In this document: positions 13,771 to 21,533 of the stretch, piece by piece
How the letters are laid out: every line of letters starts with the position of its first letter
Numbering within the stretch: the stretch's first letter is position 1
DNA from: Candidatus Poseidoniaceae archaeon
Lineage (GTDB): Archaea > Thermoplasmatota > Poseidoniia > Poseidoniales > Poseidoniaceae
Assembly (NCBI GenBank): GCA_030750665.1
Contig: JASMHR010000006.1
Coordinates: 1 to 40,704, forward strand
DNA: 40,704 nucleotides
Reading direction: 5' to 3'
Program-made: the position numbers and the translations under genes
Notes under the pieces: generated by a model
The model's input: only the letters and a program-made list of their open reading frames with translations
Database searches by the model: none
What the model was told of the DNA's origin: nothing

Positions 13771-15375
13771 TTGCGATGGCTTCCCCGTCGTGCCGTGGTC
13801 AGCATTGAAGAGGTCAAAGACAGTGCATTGGCAGTCTTGGCTATGGAAACGGGTCATTCCATGGAGGATTGGTTTTCGCATACGATTAGCGAACTCCCAG
13901 AAACCGTTCGACTCAATCCATTGAGATCAGATGTTGAAAATACTAGAACGATGCTAGAACAGATGGGTGCAGAACCGATACCTTGGTTCTCTGGTGGTAC
14001 GGCATATACCATGCCTTGGCCAAGAGGTTCGATTCCTGAGCAATATGAACAGTTGTATATCGCTCTTCATGAAACAGGAAGAACGACACGTCAGGAAGCA
14101 GTCTCCATGTTACCTGCTATTTGTTTAGCACCAGAACGAGGAGAGAGAGTACTCGATCTATGTGCCGCTCCAGGTTCTAAGACTACTCAGTTGGGTGAAT
14201 CAATGTTTGATACCGGCGTCTTGGTTGCCAATGATGTTTCATCTTCAAGATTGAACACATTAGTGAGTAATCGTGGAAGAACAGGATTGTCAAATGTAAT
14301 TCTCACTCGTCATGACGGGAGGCATTTCCCTTCGGTACCCGACCCTGGTTTTGATGCAATATTGGTCGATGTTCCATGTACTGGAAGTGCTACGATGCGT
14401 AAGAACAAACATGTATGGTGGAACTGGAAACCAGAATCAGCATCCGGTTTGAATAGATTGCAAGTGGATATTCTGAAACGAGCCTGTGCATTGTTGCGTC
14501 CAGGGGGTCGGCTTGTCTATTCCACCTGTTCATTCGATCCGGTTGAGAATGAGGGAGTTGTACATCAGATTCTCAGTGAACTGGAGTATATGGAATTGGA
14601 ACCGATCGATTCAGAAAAGATATTCCCAGGGCTAATATCAAGGCAAGGAATTTCCAATTGGGAAAATGAAAAATACAATTGGAATGATGACGCTTTGAGG
14701 GGGGCGCTCAGAATCGCTCCTGAGGATAATGACAGCGGAGGATTCTTTCTTGCCAGGCTCAAACATCGACATCCGGATGAGGATACCGCCAGAGCGATGA
14801 TGCCTAAGATTCCTAGAGAGGAAATGAAGCCTCATGATGCTCGAGATAGAGACCATCACCTTCCAGTCGCAGCGGATTCAAATGAGGTTTCAGAAATCAA
14901 GAACCGTTGGGGGATGTCTGAGGATGAATCTTATTCATGGTGGAAACGTGGAAAGAAATACTCGTTATCGTCGATTGTTGCCAGAGAGTGGTTGTGGGAA
15001 CAACCCCGTACTGTGAAACGTAGAAGGATATCATCAGGGGGACGATGGACTCCTCTGAATGTCATTCATGCCGGTATCACGGCTTTCCAACCTAGCAAGG
15101 GTGGTATCAGGCCGCGTTCTGAAGCCAGACCGGTACTTGAGCGACTGATCAGCAATACTGTATCGGTTGCAGATGCATTGATTCTGCAGATTCTCGAGGA
15201 AGGTGAGGTTGACAACAAGGACAATGACACAATTCAAGGGTATGTTATTCTCAGTTCAGAGAATCATCAGAGTCTACCAGTGTGGGCAGGTGCTTATCTC
15301 ACCCTGATGGTCAACGGGGCCGAGAGGACGATATTGCTTGCTCAGGCCAGTCAAAGGGCAGAGGATTCATCGTGA
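13771..15375 (+). CDS. RNA (cytosine-5) methyltransferase, NSUN2/Trm4-like
   Basis: NOL1/NOP2/Sun enzymes transfer a methyl group from SAM to C5 of cytosine in tRNA or rRNA, using two cysteines. Both are present: Cys203 in DVPCTGSAT and Cys253 in VYSTCSFDP, the latter being the nucleophile by family knowledge. The SAM site is VLDLCAAPGSKT (127-138). HVWWNWKPESASGLNRLQ closely resembles the equivalent segment of eukaryotic NSUN2/Trm4, pointing to tRNA as substrate. Residues about 390-534 form an extra C-terminal region with a PUA-like RISSGGRWTPLN segment, probably RNA-binding. The start is unclear: TTG 13771 or GTG 13795. The next gene's GTG start overlaps its stop. Confidence 0.88.
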   Translation: MRWLPRRAVVSIEEVKDSALAVLAMETGHSMEDWFSHTISELPETVRLNPLRSDVENTRTMLEQMGAEPIPWFSGGTAYTMPWPRGSIPEQYEQLYIALHETGRTTRQEAVSMLPAICLAPERGERVLDLCAAPGSKTTQLGESMFDTGVLVANDVSSSRLNTLVSNRGRTGLSNVILTRHDGRHFPSVPDPGFDAILVDVPCTGSATMRKNKHVWWNWKPESASGLNRLQVDILKRACALLRPGGRLVYSTCSFDPVENEGVVHQILSELEYMELEPIDSEKIFPGLISRQGISNWENEKYNWNDDALRGALRIAPEDNDSGGFFLARLKHRHPDEDTARAMMPKIPREEMKPHDARDRDHHLPVAADSNEVSEIKNRWGMSEDESYSWWKRGKKYSLSSIVAREWLWEQPRTVKRRRISSGGRWTPLNVIHAGITAFQPSKGGIRPRSEARPVLERLISNTVSVADALILQILEEGEVDNKDNDTIQGYVILSSENHQSLPVWAGAYLTLMVNGAERTILLAQASQRAEDSS

Positions 15376-16703
15376 GAAGCGTTCTGCCTAGTTTGATGGA
15401 TAACATCCAGCGTTCACATATATTGGTTCCAATCATCTTGATGATGGTATTGATTCCAGTAGTTGATGCGCAAGGAGAAGCCTCCGTGAGCAGGTACATC
15501 CTGGCGAGCAAGAGTGTGGCCGATGATGGTGCTACGGCTCCTCTCATCGAATGGTTCTGTCATTCCGATGTTAACCAATGCAATCAGTTCGAAGAGGATA
15601 ATGCGCTGAGTATGGATAAGGATGAGGGCATGGTCTGGTTGTCTTGGCATCCCAGTATTGATTCCAATGATCCATTGTCTAATAGTGACTCCAATTTCAG
15701 GGCAGATGAATTGAACGCTCAAGTCCCTGCGATCAGGGTCGATTTTCAAAGACTGGAAGGCATTGAAGATGGATCCGCTTTCAATTCGGTACGGGCGGGA
15801 CTGGCATTGAATGGAACCACTCCAAATGCAGGTGGCGTCGTTGCGGCTGAACTACCTCTGGAAGTGACTCTCATCGATATCGATGGTGATGAGATAGTTG
15901 ATGAGATAGATATTGAAAGCGATTTCAAGCCCTTGGTCAATCTTTCTTCTGATGTGATACTGAATATTGTATTGGTTGAATGGTATTCCGAGGTATGGAA
16001 CGAGGGTGTTCGCCCTGCTCATGTAGTCAAGGAATGGACTGCCACCCAAGCCTTTTCCAAGAGGGCTGGAAATGTCACACACCTTGTTTCAGGCTTTGGC
16101 TCTGAGCATCTTGAGGCTGCTGGTATCAGAATCGATTCTGATAATTCTCAACGTTGGGGCGTAGTGGCTTTCCTCGCAGGTCACGCAGTGGCTGAAGGGG
16201 GTGCTGCAGGCGAGCCTCCTCCTCCATCAGAACCGTCTGTAGTTCTCGCTATGACGGAAATGAATCTACCAACGATGTGGGAAGGAACTTCGATGAATGA
16301 AGCCCTCCCTAGAATTGGGTTTCTGGTATTTGCCATTATCTGTGTCTTCTTCATAATCATCACTGAGAAACAGAGAGAGGGAGCCTTGCCAAGAATAACA
16401 GGTAGACTACTGAATGATGAGCAGGACAAGGATTCTGAAGAACTGCGTTTGGTGGCAAGTCTTGATATCAGGATTGGCAAGTATTCTGCCAGGATGGAGA
16501 AGGTGGAGATAAGTGATCCATGGAAGATGAAGAAGCGGGTGGATCTCAATGAATTGAAAGCTGATTCCGAACATTCAATACAATTACTGATTAAAGGAAT
16601 GCGTGAGTACTGCGAGGAGCCTGTAGTCATACGATTCTCCCTTGAAGTTGAAACCTATGGCAATTGGGTTATGGATCTGAGCCTCATGCCTCCACAGACG
16701 TGA
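15372..16703 (+). CDS. Signal-peptide, C-terminally anchored membrane protein, unknown
   Basis: The function is not recognised. Starting at GTG 15372, which overlaps the methyltransferase stop (GTGA), it is about 443 aa. It has a signal peptide (ILVPIILMMVLIPVVDA), an extracytoplasmic domain of some 290 residues with two Cys and several N-x-S/T sequons, and a Pro-rich stretch (EPPPPSEPS). A membrane helix follows (GFLVFAIICVFFIIIT), then a cytoplasmic domain of about 115 residues that looks alpha/beta. ATG 15396 is an alternative start. The receptor-like layout (outer domain, one helix, inner domain) suggests sensing or assembly, which is inference. Confidence 0.72.
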   Translation: MRSVLPSLMDNIQRSHILVPIILMMVLIPVVDAQGEASVSRYILASKSVADDGATAPLIEWFCHSDVNQCNQFEEDNALSMDKDEGMVWLSWHPSIDSNDPLSNSDSNFRADELNAQVPAIRVDFQRLEGIEDGSAFNSVRAGLALNGTTPNAGGVVAAELPLEVTLIDIDGDEIVDEIDIESDFKPLVNLSSDVILNIVLVEWYSEVWNEGVRPAHVVKEWTATQAFSKRAGNVTHLVSGFGSEHLEAAGIRIDSDNSQRWGVVAFLAGHAVAEGGAAGEPPPPSEPSVVLAMTEMNLPTMWEGTSMNEALPRIGFLVFAIICVFFIIITEKQREGALPRITGRLLNDEQDKDSEELRLVASLDIRIGKYSARMEKVEISDPWKMKKRVDLNELKADSEHSIQLLIKGMREYCEEPVVIRFSLEVETYGNWVMDLSLMPPQT

Positions 16704-16710
16704 TAATGAA

Positions 16711-16727
16711 CAATATCGCTGATATTG
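16711..16727. promoter_or_regulatory. Palindrome upstream of the lrp-like gene
   Basis: CAATATC-GCT-GATATTG is a perfect seven-base inverted repeat with a three-base spacer, eight bases after the stop of the preceding gene and 114 bases before the Lrp-family start. Lrp proteins often bind AT-rich palindromes in their own promoters, so an autoregulatory operator is plausible. A hairpin at the end of the upstream transcript is the alternative. Confidence 0.45.
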
Positions 16728-16769
16728 CTTAATTCAGCGCCATCCAGTTGGCAGCCGTTCGATTTCAAT

Positions 16770-16807
16770 GGCCAAGATTGTGCGAACGTTCAAGAACCTA
16801 CTTGGCC
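16770..16807 (+). promoter_or_regulatory. Nested inverted repeats in the lrp leader
   Basis: GGCCAAG (16770-16776) is complementary to CTTGGCC (16801-16807), and the loop contains the eight-base palindrome GAACGTTC (16784-16791). If transcribed, this would form a seven-pair stem with inner structure, 20 bases before the ribosome-binding site. The same stretch is an in-frame open extension of the gene, so it could instead be coding. Confidence 0.3.
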
Positions 16808-16826
16808 GGAACAGCAATTCCAAGAC

Positions 16827-16833
16827 GGAGGTG
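16827..16833 (+). promoter_or_regulatory. Ribosome-binding site that fixes the lrp-like start
   Basis: GGAGGTG ends seven bases before ATG 16841. It argues against the in-frame upstream extension that begins near 16748, which also lacks similarity to the family. Confidence 0.7.
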
Positions 16834-16840
16834 GAAGCGA

Positions 16841-17293
16841 ATGGGTCTCGATGAAATCGACAAGAAGATGATACTTGAACTATTGAAAGAGCCGAAGGCA
16901 AGCCTTCGAACCCTCGCCTCTGCCGTTGGCATTGCTCTTGGAACTGCTTCCAGTCGTTTGCGCTCATTACAAGAGAGAGGAGTTGTTCGTGGTTGGAGTG
17001 TCGATCTCGATCCTCACGCCATAGGTTGGGAGATGTGTGTCATCGTTGGCTTGAGAATCGAGAAAGGAAGGATGATGGATGTACAACAGAGAATTGCTTC
17101 AGATCCAAGAGTGTTCTCTGTTTACGATGTCACAGGTGATTTCGATAGTATCGCCATGGCGAGAATACGGAATAGAGAGGAATTGAATGACTTGACCAAA
17201 GAGGTCTTTTCGGTGGATGGAGTAATTCGTTCCTTCACCCATGTTGTATTGAATACGGTGAAAGAATCAACAGTGATTCCTCCATTCGAGTGA
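16841..17293 (+). CDS. Lrp/AsnC-family transcription regulator
   Basis: Lrp/AsnC regulators bind DNA as dimers or octamers and respond to amino acids or related ligands. The 150-aa protein has the usual order: an N-terminal winged HTH beginning LDEIDKKMILELLKEPKAS and including LASAVGIALGTASSRLRSLQERGVVRG (about residues 2-55), then a RAM ligand-binding domain (about 65-140) with VYDVTGDFDSIAMARIRN, the Gly-Asp-containing turn typical of the family. Size is standard. Upstream lie a palindrome (16711-16727) and a structured leader, consistent with autoregulation. Target genes cannot be read here. Confidence 0.92.
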   Translation: MGLDEIDKKMILELLKEPKASLRTLASAVGIALGTASSRLRSLQERGVVRGWSVDLDPHAIGWEMCVIVGLRIEKGRMMDVQQRIASDPRVFSVYDVTGDFDSIAMARIRNREELNDLTKEVFSVDGVIRSFTHVVLNTVKESTVIPPFE

Positions 17294-17298
17294 CTTCC

Positions 17299-17311
17299 AT
17301 GGTCGAACCAT
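17299..17311. terminator. Small hairpin between convergent lrp-like and Toprim genes
   Basis: ATGGT (17299-17303) and ACCAT (17307-17311) are separated by CGA in the 17-base gap between two convergent stops. The stem is short (five pairs). It matches in position the hairpins at 11804-11840 and 34309-34324. Confidence 0.3.
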
Positions 17312-17835
17312 CATTCCGCCTCCTTTGAAGGGTCTAGTTCTTCCAGCAATGGCAGCAACTCTTCCGTCATGCTATGAAGGTCTTCGACCACACAGGTCTC
17401 TGGTTTCAGTGCTCGCATCAATGTATTGCGAGTGGTCTCATCGACACTGATGTCAAATGCTCTAAGTCTCCGACGCAGTTCATTCTGCAATCTGCCTCCT
17501 GTGCGGTCCCAATCCATCAGAAGAATGATTGATTCTTTAGCATCGACCGGATTCTTGTGTTGTAGACGCTGGGCGAACCATCCGGCCAACTTTTCCAACG
17601 ACCAACCGCGATTGACCAACTCCAACTCTCCTTCAAATAATAATGAGAGCAAGGCGTTTTTGTCCCTCTTTCCTTCGATCAGGATTGGGCATCCCGAACC
17701 ACCGAGTTTGACAGGCCGGTTCCTTTTTCGCGCTTCGGCCAGAACTTCAGCTGCTATTCGCTTCCGCTCTTCGCCATTGTTTGCGTTGCTGAAATGATTC
17801 TTTCGAACCCGTTTGCGTTGCCCATCCAGAGACAT
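17311..17835 (-). CDS. Small Toprim-domain protein (RNase M5/primase-like, UPF0292 type)
   Basis: The Toprim fold catalyses phosphodiester chemistry in primases, topoisomerases and RNase M5. The 174-aa protein has the two defining motifs: Glu54 in PILIEGKRDKNAL and the DxD pair Asp108/Asp110 in LLMDWDRTGG, with a basic N-terminal tail. Archaea commonly encode stand-alone Toprim proteins of this size, of unproven function. ATG 17835 follows the DUF167 gene's stop after a single base, so the pair is cotranscribed and probably coupled. Nucleic-acid cleavage or binding is inferred from the fold. Confidence 0.82.
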   Translation of the reverse strand: MSLDGQRKRVRKNHFSNANNGEERKRIAAEVLAEARKRNRPVKLGGSGCPILIEGKRDKNALLSLLFEGELELVNRGWSLEKLAGWFAQRLQHKNPVDAKESIILLMDWDRTGGRLQNELRRRLRAFDISVDETTRNTLMRALKPETCVVEDLHSMTEELLPLLEELDPSKEAE

Positions 17836-17836
17836 T

Positions 17837-18157
17837 TCATATACCCTCAAGAATCTCTGTGAGTCGCTGGTGAATCTCCTCAAGTCCGCTGCCTATAATG
17901 GAGATTGTTTTGCGTCTGGAAGTATGGCCGTTGATTAATTTCAACGAACTGAGAGGAAGGTCTAGGTATTCTGACAACAGATCCAGTACAGCATCGTTCG
18001 CTTCACCGCTCTGGGGCAATGCTCGCACTGCAACCTGTAATCTATTGCGCCATTCATTCAGCCCAGTGATTCCTTCCCGTTTTGCTCCTGGCTGAACTTC
18101 GATATTCAACTTCACCATCCCTTCACATGAAGTGAGTGCTATCGAGGCATCAGCCAT
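17837..18157 (-). CDS. DUF167 / UPF0235 (YggU-like) protein
   Basis: The 106-aa protein has the family's recognisable core: LNIEVQPGAKREGITG, LQVAVRALPQSGEANDAVLDLLSEYL and LINGHTSRRKTISI (family form VxPxAxxxxI, APPxxGxANxAL, GxxSRxKxV). The fold is a small alpha/beta sandwich and the function is unknown in all lineages. ATG 18157 is chosen; the frame is open further upstream without similarity. It heads a two-gene unit with the Toprim protein and is divergent from the cytochrome oxidase operon. Confidence 0.88.
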   Translation of the reverse strand: MADASIALTSCEGMVKLNIEVQPGAKREGITGLNEWRNRLQVAVRALPQSGEANDAVLDLLSEYLDLPLSSLKLINGHTSRRKTISIIGSGLEEIHQRLTEILEGI

Positions 18158-18229
18158 GGATATCTTGATTCGTGTGAAGTACTTGTGGGTGTCTCTTCTC
18201 CTGAGTATCAAACCAAGGTTTCTTGGCTT

Positions 18230-18240
18230 TGAGATATTAC
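18230..18240 (+). promoter_or_regulatory. Candidate TATA box for the cytochrome oxidase operon
   Basis: The AT-rich stretch TGAGATATTAC lies 34-44 bases before ATG 18274 in the divergent gap and is the best TATA-like sequence there. A short inverted repeat (CCAAG at 18213-18217, CTTGG at 18222-18226) sits just upstream, where a regulator could bind. Confidence 0.3.
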
Positions 18241-18273
18241 CCATCCCCCCCCCTCTTCGTGGAGTGATAGCAA

Positions 18274-19233
18274 ATGTTCATGAGCGACAGTCTCCCGCCT
18301 GCGGGTGGGAGAGTTATGGTATCTGGAGAAATCCCTTGGGAGACTCAGTATAATCAATTCATGTTTTGGTCCATAGTTGTGGGATTGATTGTCTTCGTAT
18401 GGTTGCTTTATGCAGTCCTAAGATTCCGTCGTGGAATGGTGGATGAATCGAATCTTGAGAAACTTGAGCCGGGTACATTTCCAAAGGAAAGAGACAACCT
18501 CCGTTTGGAGGCTGTATGGGTCGTCATTCCATCGATTCTTGTTGCTTGGCTCTGTTTGTTGTCTTGGACATCAATGTATGATGCTTGGGGCAACCCCCCC
18601 TCTGATGAAGAAGCATTCGTTGTTGAGGTCACAGCGACTCAGTGGAACTGGGCATACACTTACACTGAACCATTGGTCATCGAAGAAGCGACTGATGGCC
18701 TTTCCTATCCTATTCATGTAAGTGTTTCAGAAGGAACGATTCTGGTATCAACCAGCACTGTGGATGTCAATCTCACGGCGATATGGACGAATGGACCAGC
18801 CAATGGTCAATTCAACATCAGTTCAGGATTGGCTACACTGAACACGGTTGTGGATATGCACGAGATGTTTTCCTTGACCATCACTGATGAAGAAGGCTTG
18901 CAAGTATATTCCTATGTCAGGTATGCGGCTCAGACTTCAAGTTCTGGAGAAGTTTACGTTCCTTGTGATAGAACAATCAAGATGACAATGAACAGTGAAA
19001 GATTGGATGAAGCCGATGCCGTAATACATTCAATGTTCCTACCTGAATGGGGAATGAAGGAAGATATTGTTCCAAATCTTGAAACGATGCTTTATTTTCA
19101 TCCCGAAGAGATTGGGACATATGACGTCATATGCGCTGAATATTGTGGGATGAGACATGCATATATGACTGGAAAAATCACTGTAGTGGCGAATCCGAAT
19201 AGTGATTTGGAGTCTTGTGGCGGTGGTGCTTGA
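18274..19233 (+). CDS. coxB: Cytochrome c oxidase subunit II (CuA)
   Basis: Subunit II takes electrons from a soluble donor at its dinuclear CuA centre and passes them to heme a of subunit I. The 319-aa protein has two N-terminal membrane helices (FWSIVVGLIVFVWLLYAV and WVVIPSILVAWLCLLSW), then an outer cupredoxin domain with the aromatic QWNWAY stretch. All CuA ligands are present: His252 (VIHSMFLP), Cys287, Glu289, Cys291 (CAEYC), His295 and Met298 (HAYM). There is no heme c domain. The start is ambiguous: ATG 18274 has GGAG nine bases upstream, while ATG 18316 has GGGAGAG just ahead. Its stop overlaps the coxA start (TGATG). Confidence 0.93.
   Translation: MFMSDSLPPAGGRVMVSGEIPWETQYNQFMFWSIVVGLIVFVWLLYAVLRFRRGMVDESNLEKLEPGTFPKERDNLRLEAVWVVIPSILVAWLCLLSWTSMYDAWGNPPSDEEAFVVEVTATQWNWAYTYTEPLVIEEATDGLSYPIHVSVSEGTILVSTSTVDVNLTAIWTNGPANGQFNISSGLATLNTVVDMHEMFSLTITDEEGLQVYSYVRYAAQTSSSGEVYVPCDRTIKMTMNSERLDEADAVIHSMFLPEWGMKEDIVPNLETMLYFHPEEIGTYDVICAEYCGMRHAYMTGKITVVANPNSDLESCGGGA
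18291..18312 (+). promoter_or_regulatory. Competing hairpins at the coxB 5' end
   Basis: TCTCCC (18291-18296) can pair with GGGAGA (18307-18312), or CCCGC (18294-18298) with GCGGG (18301-18305). The first fold covers the GGGAGAG that would serve as ribosome-binding site for the alternative coxB start at 18316. The pairing is visible; regulation is inferred. Confidence 0.3.
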
Positions 19234-21533
19234 TGCGCCGAAAACCAATCCTATTATTGGCAATAATTGCTATTGCTTTGATAGTAACACCACAATTCCA
19301 AGCATCTCCAGGTGGTATTGGAAGCACTTCTGATGACAGCGGTTGTTTTTGTCATACCGAGGATAGCGGAACCGAAGTATCCATCTCGGGACTTCCGGAT
19401 ACTTTCAATGCAAGCGCCATATACAATTTGACAATCACAATTTCAAACTCTGATATTGCCGGTGCAACGGAAAATGCCAACATGGGTGGTTTCCGATTGT
19501 TGATCGAAGGTGGAACCTTGGATTTCGACCAAACACTGGTACAGGTGGTAGAAGGAGGATTGACACACACCGAACTTGGAAATGATTACCGTTCTTGGGA
19601 AGTGTCTTGGACAGCACCTGCTGATGATACCAAGGTTGCAGAATTCATTCTTTGGGGTAATGCAGTGAATGGAGATGCCAATGGCGCAACCGGTAACTCT
19701 GGAGATGGGTACAACGGAGCAACATTTCAGGTTGCAGGCCTTAATGCTGGGGCTATTGAAGAAACCGTTGATGCCCAGCGTGCTATGGTTGTATTGATGT
19801 CCACAGTTCTTCTTGTCCTCACTCTCATGGGATTGGCAGCGATGTATGTGTTCTATTCACAGAATCCTGAAGGTTTCAATATGGGCAATTTCTGGGAATG
19901 GTTGAAAGGTTGGCTGACAACAACCGATCACAAAGGAGTGGGGTTGCTCTATCTCAACTTTGGATTACTCTTCTTCTTGGTTGGCGGTCTTCTAGCATTA
20001 CTGTTCAGAATACAACTTGCGACTCCAATGAATGATTTTTTGACTGAAAAAGAGTACAATTCCTTCTTCACTTTACATGGAACAACGATGGTCTTCCTTG
20101 CTGCGATGCCTTTGATATCAGGCTTCGCGAATTATATTGTTCCACTTCAAATAGGTGCTCAGGACCTTGCTTTCCCTCGTGTCAACGCTCTTGCTTTCTG
20201 GATGTTGCCCGGTGCAGCAATTTTGTTGTTTGCTGGCATCTTCAGTGGACAGACTGGCGATATCACTTGGGTCATGTATCCACCATATTCCACGTCATCT
20301 GGGGGAGGGGATATGTCGGCCAATCCAGGTACTACACTGTTTGTTGCTGGAATAGTGATGTTAGGCGCTTCATCAACCCTATCGGGTGTTAACTTCATCA
20401 CCACCATCCTGACCATGCGTGCTCATGGTGTGACTTGGATGAAAATGCCACTCTTCTCTTGGAGCATTTTCGTCTCGATGTTCATGCTTTTCCTTTCTCT
20501 TCCAGCGCTCATTATCGGTGTGCTTATGATGTTCCTAGACCGAACAATTGGTTCCGTATTTTTCGCGACAAATGTTGGAGACCCTATTTTGTACCAACAT
20601 CTATTCTGGTTCTTTGGCCATCCTGAAGTATATGTGGTCGTTCTTCCCGCTTTTGGAGTGATTTCTGAAGTGCTGGCCACCAGTGCAAGGAGGTCAATAT
20701 TCGGCTATAAGTCAATGGTTTATGCTATGGCGGGCCTTGGCGTCGTTGCGTTCATTGTGTGGGGGCACCATATGTTGACCAGCGGAATGGATCCGCAGTT
20801 GAGATTCATAATGATGGGTGCTACTATGTTGGTGGCGATTCCAACCGGAATCAAAGTATTCAATTGGTTGGCTACTTTATGGGGAGGTGCTTTGGTGTTC
20901 AAAACTCATACGCTTTGGGCTTTAGGATTCATTCTTACTTTCACTTTAGGAGGAATTTCTGGGATGTTCTTCCCTGTTGCTGGATTGGATATGTACTTCC
21001 ATGACACATATTTCGTGGTTGCTCATTTCCACTATGTATTCGTTGGTGGAGTGGTGTTTGGATTATACGCTGCATTCTACTACTGGTACCCGAAATGGAC
21101 TGGTCGAAAGATGAATGAGAAACTTGGAATGTTGCATTTCTTGATTTCATTCATTTCCTACAATGCGGCATTCTGGCCGATGCACAACCTTGGAATCATG
21201 GGGATGCCTAGGAGGACCCATTCGTATACGATTGAATCTGGATACGGCGAATTGAATTCTTCAATCACTATCTGGGTATTCATCTTCGGTTTGTCACAAT
21301 TGATCATGGTATGGAACCTGATATACAGCCGCAAGCACGGTGAGGTCGCTGGACCAGACCCATGGGGTGGCTGGTCACTTGAATGGTCGACAACTTCTCC
21401 TCCGCCAACACCATCATTCGCAGAGATTCCAATCCAGAAAGATGCCAATACTGAGGCTCATCGTGATGGAACATTCATGAGGGGCGTGAAGAAACTATGG
21501 ATGATTGGGGAAAAGAAGGAGGCGAAAGAATGA
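19233..21533 (+). CDS. coxA: Cytochrome c oxidase subunit I fused to an extracytoplasmic N-terminal domain
   Basis: Subunit I reduces O2 to water at a heme-CuB centre and pumps protons. From about residue 222 the 766-aa protein is a standard A-type subunit I: His282 (LHGTTMVF), His463-Pro-Glu465-Val-Tyr467 (crosslinked His-Tyr and D-channel Glu), Lys493 (GYKSM, K-channel), His512/His513 for CuB, and His598/His600 (AHFHYV) for the hemes. Unusually, residues 1-210 add a signal peptide, a beta-rich domain (about 35-170) starting SGCFCHTED, and one extra helix (184-207). The added domain resembles Reeler/choice-of-anchor-V domains; its CxCH differs from a normal heme c CxxCH. It overlaps coxB (TGATG) and coxC (ATGA). 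Confidence 0.92.
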   Translation: MRRKPILLLAIIAIALIVTPQFQASPGGIGSTSDDSGCFCHTEDSGTEVSISGLPDTFNASAIYNLTITISNSDIAGATENANMGGFRLLIEGGTLDFDQTLVQVVEGGLTHTELGNDYRSWEVSWTAPADDTKVAEFILWGNAVNGDANGATGNSGDGYNGATFQVAGLNAGAIEETVDAQRAMVVLMSTVLLVLTLMGLAAMYVFYSQNPEGFNMGNFWEWLKGWLTTTDHKGVGLLYLNFGLLFFLVGGLLALLFRIQLATPMNDFLTEKEYNSFFTLHGTTMVFLAAMPLISGFANYIVPLQIGAQDLAFPRVNALAFWMLPGAAILLFAGIFSGQTGDITWVMYPPYSTSSGGGDMSANPGTTLFVAGIVMLGASSTLSGVNFITTILTMRAHGVTWMKMPLFSWSIFVSMFMLFLSLPALIIGVLMMFLDRTIGSVFFATNVGDPILYQHLFWFFGHPEVYVVVLPAFGVISEVLATSARRSIFGYKSMVYAMAGLGVVAFIVWGHHMLTSGMDPQLRFIMMGATMLVAIPTGIKVFNWLATLWGGALVFKTHTLWALGFILTFTLGGISGMFFPVAGLDMYFHDTYFVVAHFHYVFVGGVVFGLYAAFYYWYPKWTGRKMNEKLGMLHFLISFISYNAAFWPMHNLGIMGMPRRTHSYTIESGYGELNSSITIWVFIFGLSQLIMVWNLIYSRKHGEVAGPDPWGGWSLEWSTTSPPPTPSFAEIPIQKDANTEAHRDGTFMRGVKKLWMIGEKKEAKE
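21516..21522 (+). promoter_or_regulatory. Ribosome-binding site that fixes the coxC start
   Basis: AAGGAGG lies seven bases before ATG 21530, inside the end of coxA. It supports initiation at the ATGA overlap rather than at the in-frame ATG at 21497. Confidence 0.75.

Noticed and set aside
19338-19361. Heme c site in the CoxA N-terminal domain
   Set aside because: The motif is CxCH, one residue short of CxxCH, so covalent heme attachment is not supported by sequence.
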